Below are positions 52,669 to 60,180 of a DNA stretch of 64,000 nucleotides, one piece after another. Every line of letters starts with the position of its first letter. Position 1 is the stretch's first letter. The DNA is from Halopolyspora algeriensis (GTDB lineage Bacteria; Actinomycetota; Actinomycetes; Mycobacteriales; Pseudonocardiaceae), in contig NZ_QPJC01000002.1 in assembly GCF_003337235.1 (NCBI RefSeq), positions 372,001 to 436,000 of the forward strand, given 5' to 3'. A model generated the notes under the pieces. It saw only the letters and a list, made by a program, of their open reading frames with translations. It did not search any database and had not been told where the DNA came from. The translations under genes and the position numbers were made by a program.

Positions 52669-53793
52669 TCAGGACTTGCGCATCGACCAAAAGCCCGGGC
52701 CGACCGGTTCGACGAAGTCACCTCGGGCCACGAAGTATCCTTCCGCGTTGACCGTGATGGGCAGTTGCGGCAGGGGGCGGGTGGCCGGCCCGAAGACCGG
52801 CTTCGCCGATGCGGTGATGAGAAACTCCGACTGGTGGCACGGGCAGAGGCTGATGTGGTTCTGCGAGTCGTACTGCGAGGCGGGACAGCCCAGGTGCGTG
52901 CACACCTTGGAAAAGGCGTAGTAGTCGCCGTAGTTGAAGTCCTCCTGGCCGGGACGTTTGGTGACGTGCGTGCCGGGGCGGAGCCGGATGAGCATCACCG
53001 GCGCGTCGGAGGCGCGCTCGGCGGCCAGCAGCAGTTCCTTTTCACCGCGGTCGGATTCGCGGAACGGGAACACCGTCATCATCGAACCCGGCTGCATGTC
53101 CTCGGGCCGAACCCGTTCGATATCACCGAGAACACCGGTCTGGGCGCGCAGGTAGACGGTTTCGCCGTTGACCGGTTTCCAGCCGGTGACCCACAAGGCG
53201 GCCTGGCTGCCGCCTGCCCAGGGATTGCGGACGAAGCCGCCGATCAACAGCACACCGGTGGCGGCGCCGAACAGCCCGGCCGCGGTGAGCATCGCACGTT
53301 TGATCAGCGGACGACGAGGGATGCTGGTGTCTTCGCCGATCTCGGCGAGTTTGGCCGCTGTCGTCAGACGGGTCGTCTCCTCGGACGGGCCGTCGTGGCG
53401 CTGTTGCACCGCCAGCTCGTCGGGAAAGAACTTCTTGATGTGCAGGATCAGGCCGATACCCAGCGACAGCACGGCGAGTCCGAAGGTGCCCCCGATGACC
53501 GGGGTGTAGAGCGCGTAGTAGGTGTAGCCGTCCTCGGACGGGCGCACGTACTCGTCCGGCCAGATGCTGTAGGTGACCACGAACGCGACCGCCGACAGCG
53601 CCGACAGCACGAACCACAGTGCCACCGTCCATTCGGCCCGTTTCTCGGTTCGCCTCTCGGCGCTGGAGGCAGAGGTCGGCCACTGGGGGGTCTTGGCCAC
53701 CACTTCGACGTCTTCGAGGTGGTCGGCCAGCCGGGCCAGCTGCTGGTGGCTCATGCTCCTCGGGTCGCGTTCACCGGGGCTGTCTTCGGTCAC
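52669..53793 (-). CDS. qcrA: Cytochrome bc complex Rieske iron-sulfur subunit
   Basis: The 374-residue protein has three predicted membrane helices (about 62-82, 100-125 and 170-190), as in actinobacterial QcrA, and a C-terminal Rieske fold. 2Fe-2S ligands lie in CTHLGCPAS and CPCHQSEF, each giving one Cys and one His, plus the disulfide cysteines. It passes an electron from menaquinol at QcrB to cytochrome c heme in QcrC. The GTG start overlaps the qcrC stop (GTGA), so the two are coupled. The order qcrC-qcrA is normal, but qcrB is not next to it: it lies 5 kb away on the other strand. Confidence 0.92.
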   Translation of the reverse strand: MTEDSPGERDPRSMSHQQLARLADHLEDVEVVAKTPQWPTSASSAERRTEKRAEWTVALWFVLSALSAVAFVVTYSIWPDEYVRPSEDGYTYYALYTPVIGGTFGLAVLSLGIGLILHIKKFFPDELAVQQRHDGPSEETTRLTTAAKLAEIGEDTSIPRRPLIKRAMLTAAGLFGAATGVLLIGGFVRNPWAGGSQAALWVTGWKPVNGETVYLRAQTGVLGDIERVRPEDMQPGSMMTVFPFRESDRGEKELLLAAERASDAPVMLIRLRPGTHVTKRPGQEDFNYGDYYAFSKVCTHLGCPASQYDSQNHISLCPCHQSEFLITASAKPVFGPATRPLPQLPITVNAEGYFVARGDFVEPVGPGFWSMRKS

Positions 53794-54629
53794 GTCCTGG
53801 CTCCCAACCACAGGGCGATGGCCACCAGCGCCACCACCCCCACCAGCCAGGCGACCGCGCCTTCGGCTGCCGGGCCGATCTCGCCGAGGTTGTAACCGCC
53901 CGGGGTGTTCTTCTGATCGCGCACCGACAGGACGTAGGCGATGATGTCCTCCTTTTCTTCCGGGGTGAGCTGGCGGTCGCCGAAGGTGGGCATGGCTTGC
54001 GGACCGGTGAGCATCGCGGCGTAGAGCTGATCAGGGGTGGCCGGGTTCAGGATGGGGGCGTACTTGCCCGCGGTCAGTGCGCCGCCGCGGCCGGTGAAGT
54101 TGTGGCAGGAGGCGCAGTTGAGGCGAAACAGCAGACCACCGCGGGCGGTGTCTTCGCCGATCAGGGCGGTGCCGCTCTGCGGTGGCATTTCCGGGCCTCC
54201 TCCGTGGGCGTGGACATAGGCGCTCAGTGCCCGCAGGTTCTTCCTGCCCCGGGCGGTGTCCGGGTCGAATTCCGGCAGCGGGGGTTTGCGCAGTGCCTGT
54301 GCCTCCTGCCGGGCCAGCGGCATGCGTCCGGTGGAGACCTGGAAGTGGACGGCGGCCTCGCCCACCCCGATGAGGCTCGGCCCGCGGTTGTGCACGCCCT
54401 GCAGGTTTTCCCCGTGGCAGCTGATGCAGGTGTTGTTGTAGAGCTGCCGTCCCTGGGCGAGCAGGGTGTCCTGGGCGGTGACGACCTGTGGCTGCGGAAC
54501 GAGCATCGTGTAGAGGACCCCGGCTGACAGCAGGCCGATTCCCAGGGTGAGGCCACCGCGGAGCCTGCGACGGAGCTTGCCGCGCGGCCGCCGGCTCCGA
54601 CGAGCAGTGCGGGAATCCGGGGAGTCCAT
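53790..54629 (-). CDS. qcrC: Cytochrome bc complex diheme cytochrome c subunit
   Basis: The 279-residue protein has a membrane anchor near residues 27-45, two c-heme sites (CISCH and CASCH, each CxxCH) with distal Met in MPLARQ and MPTFGD, and a C-terminal helix ([19 protein letters not shown]). Diheme QcrC carries electrons from the Rieske protein to oxidase CuA inside an actinobacterial bcc-oxidase supercomplex, without a soluble cytochrome c. It is divergent from ctaC across 570 bp. No ctaE (subunit III) precedes it, as it would in the canonical ctaE-qcrCAB operon. Confidence 0.92.
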   Translation of the reverse strand: MDSPDSRTARRSRRPRGKLRRRLRGGLTLGIGLLSAGVLYTMLVPQPQVVTAQDTLLAQGRQLYNNTCISCHGENLQGVHNRGPSLIGVGEAAVHFQVSTGRMPLARQEAQALRKPPLPEFDPDTARGRKNLRALSAYVHAHGGGPEMPPQSGTALIGEDTARGGLLFRLNCASCHNFTGRGGALTAGKYAPILNPATPDQLYAAMLTGPQAMPTFGDRQLTPEEKEDIIAYVLSVRDQKNTPGGYNLGEIGPAAEGAVAWLVGVVALVAIALWLGART

Positions 54630-55199
54630 CGTCGGCGTCGTCCACCCCTCAAAGCAGTCGTGGTTTCGCAGCGTGCGACGGGAGAAGTGAAACCGTCACG
54701 GCAAACCGGTGCCGACCCGTCGTGCCCACCTTCTCGAGCGCCGGTTCCGCAGGCCGCTGCACCGATTCGGTGGTGAGCGCACGCCCGGCCTCGTCCACGG
54801 GGCCGACCGGCGCGGTCCATCATGGCCGATCGTGCCGGCGTGTGCACGGCGCCGGCGCTCTCATTGCCGCAGGGACACGAAAAGCACTCGGTCGAGTGAT
54901 GCCCGAGTGAGCCCCAAGGAACTATCCACTGTGGAAATCCGCGTGCCCGGTCCAGCAGTGACCAGGCAATCCGGCAGTTCCTCCGCAGAGGACCGAAAAA
55001 CTCCGGAAGGGAGCTGCCACCCGGCTCACCGTTTTGACAGGGGGTAGTGGGGACTCCACCCTGAGTAGGCGCTACATCATCACGCGTACTCACCGGCATG
55101 ATCGAATCGCTCCGTCGGGATGCGGGAGTGCCGGGCGGGCACGCCATTCCTACATCGCCGAGTCGCAGCAATACCCGGGACTCGCCCGGAGGAGGTCGC
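54630..55199. promoter_or_regulatory. Divergent qcrC/ctaC control region, no gene
   Basis: The 570-bp gap has no credible gene. TTGACA at 55034-55039 is a good -35 box for ctaC, but a matching -10 is not obvious. A G-rich stretch follows at 55040-55054 (GGGGGTAGTGGGG) and faces CCACCC, which recalls copper-responsive CsoR-type sites. The ctaC ribosome site GGAGGAG lies at the right end. Confidence 0.4.
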
Positions 55200-55853
55200 A
55201 TGCCGTTTTCCACCGTGTTCGACCAGCTCTTCACCGTGTGGGCAGCGATTGCCGGGGGTGTGTTCGTCCTGGTCACCGGTATCGTGCTCGTGGCGGTCCT
55301 GATCAACCGCGCCAAGCGGCGTCGGAAACTGCCCTTTCGCGCCTCGGAGAACAAACCAGTGGAACTGGGCTACGTCGTGGTGCTCGCCGGCATCGTCGCC
55401 GCCCTGTTCTACGGCAGCTACCAGGCGAACTCCGCGCTCAACCACGGCAAGGGGCTCGCCGCCGAGACGACGACCCCGGCCGCACGCATCGACGTCACCG
55501 CCTACCGCTGGTGCTGGGACTTCGCCTACCAATCGGCCCCGGTGACCGTGACCGGAACGTGCACGACCAACGACTTCCCCACCGTGGTGGTGCCTGCCGG
55601 CCAGCCGGTGGAGTTCAACCTCACCTCACGCGACGTGGTGCACGCGTTCTGGCTGCCCGACTTCGCCGCCAAACGCGACGCCTACCCCGATCACGTCAAC
55701 ACGCTGCGGATGGTCTTTCCCGAGGAGGGGCGGTGGCGGGGGCGCTGTTCGGAGTACTGCGGCACCCACCACGTCACCATGGACTTCTACGTGCGCGCGG
55801 TTTCCCCGGCCGAATACCAGCAGTATCTGGACAGCGGCGGGGCCGCGGTATGA
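55200..55853 (+). CDS. ctaC: Cytochrome c oxidase subunit II (CuA)
   Basis: The 217-residue protein has two N-terminal helices (about 10-35 and 52-72) and a periplasmic cupredoxin domain. The CuA set is complete: His in DVVHAFWLPDF, then CSEYCGTHHVTM giving Cys-x3-Cys, His and Met, with Glu carbonyl ligand. The electron-entry aromatic patch is YRWCWDF. It lacks the fused heme domain of caa3 types, so electrons probably come straight from QcrC. ATG 55200 follows GGAGGAG. It overlaps ctaD by ATGA. It is shorter than mycobacterial CtaC (~360 residues). Confidence 0.92.
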   Translation: MPFSTVFDQLFTVWAAIAGGVFVLVTGIVLVAVLINRAKRRRKLPFRASENKPVELGYVVVLAGIVAALFYGSYQANSALNHGKGLAAETTTPAARIDVTAYRWCWDFAYQSAPVTVTGTCTTNDFPTVVVPAGQPVEFNLTSRDVVHAFWLPDFAAKRDAYPDHVNTLRMVFPEEGRWRGRCSEYCGTHHVTMDFYVRAVSPAEYQQYLDSGGAAV

Positions 55854-57502
55854 CGACCACAGCAGGTCGGTCCACGCCCACCGAGCCCCGACCCGGTGTC
55901 AAGGCCGGCTCGGTCGTCGGCTGGCTGGCCAGCACCGACCACAAGCGGATCGGGCTGCTGACCGTGGGCACGTCGCTGGTGCTGCTGCTGGTGGCCGGTG
56001 GTCTCGCGATGGCCATGCGCGCCCAGTTGACCCAGCCGCAACTGGAGGTGCTGTCCAACGACCTGTACAACCAGTTCTTCACCATGCACGGCTCGATGAT
56101 GATCTACATGGTCATGACACCGTTCGCCATCGGAATCGGGCTGTATCTCGTCCCGCTGCAGATCGGTGCCCCGAACGTCGCCGCGCCCCGCACGACCATG
56201 CTCTCCTACTGGCTCTACCTCACCGGCGCGGTGGTGATGCTGTCGGGATTCTCCGCCGATTCCGGAGCGGCCGATCACGGCTGGTACGCCTACCCGCCGC
56301 TGGCCAGCAGCCGCTACACCCCCGGCCAGGGGGTGAACCTGTGGATCATCGGGGTGGCCCTGTCCAGCCTGGGCATGCTGCTGATGGCAGGCACCGTGCT
56401 GTGGACGGTGCTGCTCAAGCGCGCCCGGGGCATGGCCATGTTGCGGATGCCGGTGTTCAGCTGGTCGATCGTGGCCACGAACCTGATGGTGATCGGGGCG
56501 TTCCCGACATTGCTGGTCGCGGTGGGCATCCTCGCGGGAGGCCGCGTATATCCGGACATGTTCACCGAGAACATATGGAACATCGGCTACCAGCATCTTT
56601 TCTGGTTCTTCGGGCATCCCGTGGTGTATGTGATGTTCTTTCCGTTCGTCGGTGCGGTGGCCGAGGTGCTGGCCACCTTCGCAGGCCGCCGGTTTTTCGG
56701 CTACAAGTTCCTCGTGCTGTCGCTGTTGCTGTTCGCAGCGCTGTCGATGAGCGTGTGGGGCCATCACATGTTCACCACCGGCCAGGCGGCGAGCAACTAC
56801 TACTCGCTGACCTCGATCATGCTGGTGATCCCGGCAGGCATCGAGTACTTCGACATGCTCGCCACGGTCGTCGGTGGGCGGCTGCGATTCACCACGCCGA
56901 TGCTGTTCGCGCTGGCGTTCCTCCCGCAGTTCCTCATCGGCGGCCTGACCGGCATCATGGTCGGCACTCCGGCACTGGATTACCAGATGCAGGACAGCTA
57001 CTTCCTCGTCGCGCACTGGCACTACACACTCGCCGCGGGCAGCCTGTTCGCGCTGTTCGCCGGAGTGTATTTCTGGTTTCCCAAAGCCAGCGGCCGGATG
57101 CTGCGCGAGGGGTTGGGCAAGGCGCATTTCTGGCTGTGGGTGGCCGGTACGAACCTGACGTTTCTGCCGATGTTCTGGCTCGGGCTGAACGGCATGCCGC
57201 GGCGGATCCCCACCTATCTGCCGCGGGACGGGTTCACCACCGAAAACCTCATCGCCACCATCGGTGCCGGTCTGCTGGCGGTGGGCGGCCTGGTGTTCAT
57301 CGCCAACGTCGTGGTCGCGCTGCGGCGTCCGCACCAGGCCCCTCCGGACCCCTGGCAGGCCCACACCCTGGAGTGGGCCACCTCCTCGCCGCCGCCGACG
57401 TTCAACTTCAGCGAGCGCTACCCGATCCCGCCGATACGCAGCTACGCCCCGCTGCTCGACCTGCGTGAGCAGGAGCAGTCGAGTCGGGCGGAGGCGGGAT
57501 GA
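55850..57502 (+). CDS. ctaD: Cytochrome c oxidase subunit I with altered proton channels
   Basis: The 550-residue heme-copper oxidase core has all metal ligands: low-spin heme His 80 (FTMHGSMM) and His 391, heme a3 His 389 (VAHWHYT), CuB His 256, 305 and 306 (GHPVVY, WGHHMF), and Tyr 260 of the His-Tyr crosslink. Channel residues differ from A-type enzymes. HPEVY reads HPVVY (Glu to Val 258), APDxAFPRxN reads APNVAAPRTT (Asp to Asn 109, Asn to Thr 116), and the K-channel TGIK reads AGIE (Lys to Glu 332). The A2-type Tyr-Ser substitute is also absent (FFGHP). It likely reduces O2, but how protons arrive is unclear. It is coupled to both neighbours by ATGA overlaps. Confidence 0.92.
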   Translation: MTTTAGRSTPTEPRPGVKAGSVVGWLASTDHKRIGLLTVGTSLVLLLVAGGLAMAMRAQLTQPQLEVLSNDLYNQFFTMHGSMMIYMVMTPFAIGIGLYLVPLQIGAPNVAAPRTTMLSYWLYLTGAVVMLSGFSADSGAADHGWYAYPPLASSRYTPGQGVNLWIIGVALSSLGMLLMAGTVLWTVLLKRARGMAMLRMPVFSWSIVATNLMVIGAFPTLLVAVGILAGGRVYPDMFTENIWNIGYQHLFWFFGHPVVYVMFFPFVGAVAEVLATFAGRRFFGYKFLVLSLLLFAALSMSVWGHHMFTTGQAASNYYSLTSIMLVIPAGIEYFDMLATVVGGRLRFTTPMLFALAFLPQFLIGGLTGIMVGTPALDYQMQDSYFLVAHWHYTLAAGSLFALFAGVYFWFPKASGRMLREGLGKAHFWLWVAGTNLTFLPMFWLGLNGMPRRIPTYLPRDGFTTENLIATIGAGLLAVGGLVFIANVVVALRRPHQAPPDPWQAHTLEWATSSPPPTFNFSERYPIPPIRSYAPLLDLREQEQSSRAEAG

Positions 57503-58074
57503 AATCCGCGCACGCCGTGGTCGGGGCCTGGGCGACGGGCAACCTCGTGCTCGCCCTGATCCTGCTGTTCGCGTTCCGGCCCGCCGGGTTCATCGAGCAG
57601 CTGCTCTACATCTGGTCGACCGCCCTCGTCGCGGGATTCGGGGTGGCCGTCCTGCTGGCGACCCGGGCGGGCCGGGTCGGCACGCAACGGCGCCAGCCCA
57701 GGCGCGCCGCCGCCGGGATATTCGCCGCGCTCGGGCTGGCGGTGGGGCTGACCGGTTTCGCCTACGGCTGGTGGCTGTCGGTGATCGCGTTCTACCCGCT
57801 GGTGCTGGCGGCGTGGCTGGCCCGCGGCGAGCGGCTGCGTCGCGGAACGCGCCCGTGGCCGGCCGCGCTCGGCGACACCGAGCCCGCGGGCCCGCCGCGT
57901 TTTGTCCACTACGGTTCCTCCCTCGGCACCGCCACGGCGGTTCCCGCCGAGCACGCCGCTCACGGGCCCCCCGCACCGCCGCCTCCGCGCCCGCCGCACC
58001 GGCTGCGCAAGGCGGCTTTGCTGGCTGCCGGGGCGCGCGCCGTCGTGGAGATGCTGAGGAGGCGCCGGCGATGA
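57499..58074 (+). CDS. Four-helix membrane protein of the oxidase operon
   Basis: The 191-residue protein has four predicted helices (about 5-28, 32-54, 71-92 and 96-111) and a basic, Pro/Ala/Arg-rich C-terminal tail of ~75 residues. It overlaps ctaD at its start and the CtaG-like gene at its end by ATGA, so it is made in step with the oxidase. It does not match subunit III, which has seven helices, nor clearly the actinobacterial subunit IV (CtaF). It could be a small accessory subunit or assembly protein. No family is recognised. Confidence 0.7.
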   Translation: MKSAHAVVGAWATGNLVLALILLFAFRPAGFIEQLLYIWSTALVAGFGVAVLLATRAGRVGTQRRQPRRAAAGIFAALGLAVGLTGFAYGWWLSVIAFYPLVLAAWLARGERLRRGTRPWPAALGDTEPAGPPRFVHYGSSLGTATAVPAEHAAHGPPAPPPPRPPHRLRKAALLAAGARAVVEMLRRRRR

Positions 58075-58568
58075 CCGCGCACATGGCCCACATGGCGATG
58101 ATGGGATTGCTCGTCTCGGTGGCCGCGCCGGTGCTGCTGCTCGTGCTCACCCGCCTCGCCCCGCGCTCGGACCGGTGGACCGTGCCCGCTGCGGTGGCTC
58201 TGCCCGGGTTCGTCGTGCTGCACGCTGCCGTCACCGTGGCAGGTCATCTCGGGGTGCCGCCGCCGTGGGATTCGGCGGCGCGGATCACGATGCTGGTCGG
58301 GGCGATGCTGTTCTGGGCGCCGGTGCTGGGAGTGCGCCACCGGCTGCCGGACACGGGTCGCACGCTGTACCTGTACACCGCCATGCCGCTGCTGGACCTG
58401 GCCGGGGTCTGGCTCGTGATCGTCGGCGACAGCACCGGCGGCCTGTCCATGATCGTCGGGATGCTTCCGCTGGGCATGAGCGCGGTGGTCGTCACCTGGA
58501 ACTGGATCCACCGCGAGGAGCGGCGCGTCGCCGCCGACGAGCCGGTCGAGCAAGGAGTGGGGAGGTGA
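58071..58568 (+). CDS. Caa3_CtaG-like copper/oxidase assembly membrane protein (short form)
   Basis: The 165-residue protein has four to five helices. MTAHMAHMAMMGLLVSVAAP is a His/Met-rich first helix, and AMLFWAPVLGVRHRLPDTGRTLYLYTAMPLLDLAG matches the FWxPVLG block and following helix of Caa3_CtaG proteins (split: AMLFWAPVLGVRHRLP and LYLYTAMPLLD). Family members help build the CuB/CuA oxidase. This one is shorter than the usual ~250-300 residues. It ends just before qcrB. Confidence 0.65.
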   Translation: MTAHMAHMAMMGLLVSVAAPVLLLVLTRLAPRSDRWTVPAAVALPGFVVLHAAVTVAGHLGVPPPWDSAARITMLVGAMLFWAPVLGVRHRLPDTGRTLYLYTAMPLLDLAGVWLVIVGDSTGGLSMIVGMLPLGMSAVVVTWNWIHREERRVAADEPVEQGVGR

Positions 58569-58572
58569 ACGC

Positions 58573-60081
58573 GTGAGCCGCCGCGGAGGCCCCAAGCAGT
58601 CCATCGCCCAGCGCGTTGCCGACGGGGCCGACCAGCGCTACCTGCTTTCCGGTTCCCTGCGCAAGGAACTGTCGCACGTCTTCCCCAAGCACCACTCGTT
58701 CCTGTGGGGCGAGTTCGCGCTGTACTCGTTCATCGTGCTGGTGCTCTCCGGTACCTTCCTGTCGCTGTATTTCGTCCCGGACACCACCGAGGTCGTCTAC
58801 ACCGGCTCCTACGATCCCCTGCGGGGTCTGCACGCCTCCCGCGCCTACCAGTCGGCGTTGGACCTCTCCTTCGAAGTGCGTGGCGGCCTGTTCATCCGCC
58901 AGATGCACCACTGGGCCGCGCTGGTGTTCGTCGCCACGATCGTGCTGCACATGATCCGCAATTTCTTCACCGGCGCCTTCCGCAAGCCGCGTGAGCTCAC
59001 CTGGGTCAGTGGCGTGGCGCTGCTGCTGCTCTCCCTCGTGGAGGGCTACACCGGCTATTCCATGATCGACGACCTGCTGTCGGGCTTCGGGGTGCGCATT
59101 TTCTCCGGAATCTTTCTGTCCATACCGGTCATCGGCCCGTGGGTGCACTGGCTCGTCTTCGGTGGCGAGTTCGAGGGGGATCTGTGGATCTCGCGCTTCT
59201 TCGTCGGCCACGTGTTCCTGATTCCCGGCCTGTTGATCGCGCTGATCACGGTGCACCTGGTGCTGGTGTGGTACCAGAAACACACCCAGTTTCCCGGGCG
59301 GGGTGCGCACGAGTCCAATGTCGTGGGCGATCGCACCATGCCCGGCTTCGGCAGCAGGACCCTGGCCAACGGGCTCTGCGTCTTCGGTGTGCTCGCGCTG
59401 CTGGGCGCGTTCTTCCAGATCAACCCGATCTTTTTGTGGGGTCCCTACACCCCGGCCGACATCTCCACCGGGGCGCAGCCGGACTGGTACATCGGGTTCA
59501 TCATCGGTGCCCTGCGGCTGTTCCCGCCCTGGGACATCCATCTGGGCCCCTACACCGTGGTGGCGCCGTTCTGGCCGGGCGCCGCGATTCCCCTGCTGAT
59601 GTTCCTGTTGCTGTTCGCCTATCCGTTTCTCGAGAGACTGGCCAGCAAGGACAGGCACCTGCACAACCTGCTGCAGCGGCCACGGGACGCCCCGGTCCGC
59701 AGCGGCCTGGGTGCGATGGCGCTGACCTTCTACCTGGTGCTGTTCATCGCCGGAGCCGACGATGTGCACGCGATCGCGTTCAACATCCCCTTCGAGTGGT
59801 TCGTGTGGGGAGGGCGGGCCATGGTGCTCGTGTTGCCGCCACTGGCCTACATCGTCACCCACCGGATCTGCCGCGGGCTGCAGCGCGCCGACCGGGACGT
59901 CCTCGAACACGGTGTTCGGACCGGCCTGCTGCAGGAACGCCGGCAGGGAGTGTTCGTCGAGGTGCGCCAGCCACCGGGCGGGGTCGATCACGAGGGCCGG
60001 CCCGTGCCGATGGCCTACGGCGGGATCCGGATCGACCGCAGCGTGTCCGGGGACGAGGACGGCGATGAGCGTTCCGACTGA
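58573..60081 (+). CDS. qcrB: Cytochrome bc complex cytochrome b subunit
   Basis: The 502-residue QcrB has eight helices. b-heme His ligands are in RQMHHWAALVF, LHMIRNFFTGAFR, GHVFLIPGLL and VHLVLVWYQKHTQFPG. The Qo motif reads QPDWYIG in place of the mycobacterial PDFY and mitochondrial PEWY. The C-terminal extension (DRDVLEHGVRTGLLQERRQG) is the actinobacterial form. It oxidises menaquinol and sends electrons to QcrA and, through the b hemes, to Qi. GTG 58573 follows GGAGG. Here it sits in the oxidase operon, separated from qcrCA. Confidence 0.93.
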   Translation: MSRRGGPKQSIAQRVADGADQRYLLSGSLRKELSHVFPKHHSFLWGEFALYSFIVLVLSGTFLSLYFVPDTTEVVYTGSYDPLRGLHASRAYQSALDLSFEVRGGLFIRQMHHWAALVFVATIVLHMIRNFFTGAFRKPRELTWVSGVALLLLSLVEGYTGYSMIDDLLSGFGVRIFSGIFLSIPVIGPWVHWLVFGGEFEGDLWISRFFVGHVFLIPGLLIALITVHLVLVWYQKHTQFPGRGAHESNVVGDRTMPGFGSRTLANGLCVFGVLALLGAFFQINPIFLWGPYTPADISTGAQPDWYIGFIIGALRLFPPWDIHLGPYTVVAPFWPGAAIPLLMFLLLFAYPFLERLASKDRHLHNLLQRPRDAPVRSGLGAMALTFYLVLFIAGADDVHAIAFNIPFEWFVWGGRAMVLVLPPLAYIVTHRICRGLQRADRDVLEHGVRTGLLQERRQGVFVEVRQPPGGVDHEGRPVPMAYGGIRIDRSVSGDEDGDERSD

Positions 60082-60180
60082 GCCGCTCGCCGCCGGCGCC
60101 GGCACGCCGGCGAACCGGTCCGGAGGGGCCGTCCCCGGATCGGGGTGTGCCGAGGACGGGGCAGCATAGTGCGAGCGGTG

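Noticed and set aside
54709-55047. Plus-strand frame of 112 codons in the qcrC/ctaC gap
   Set aside because: No ribosome site, biased composition, no recognisable domain.
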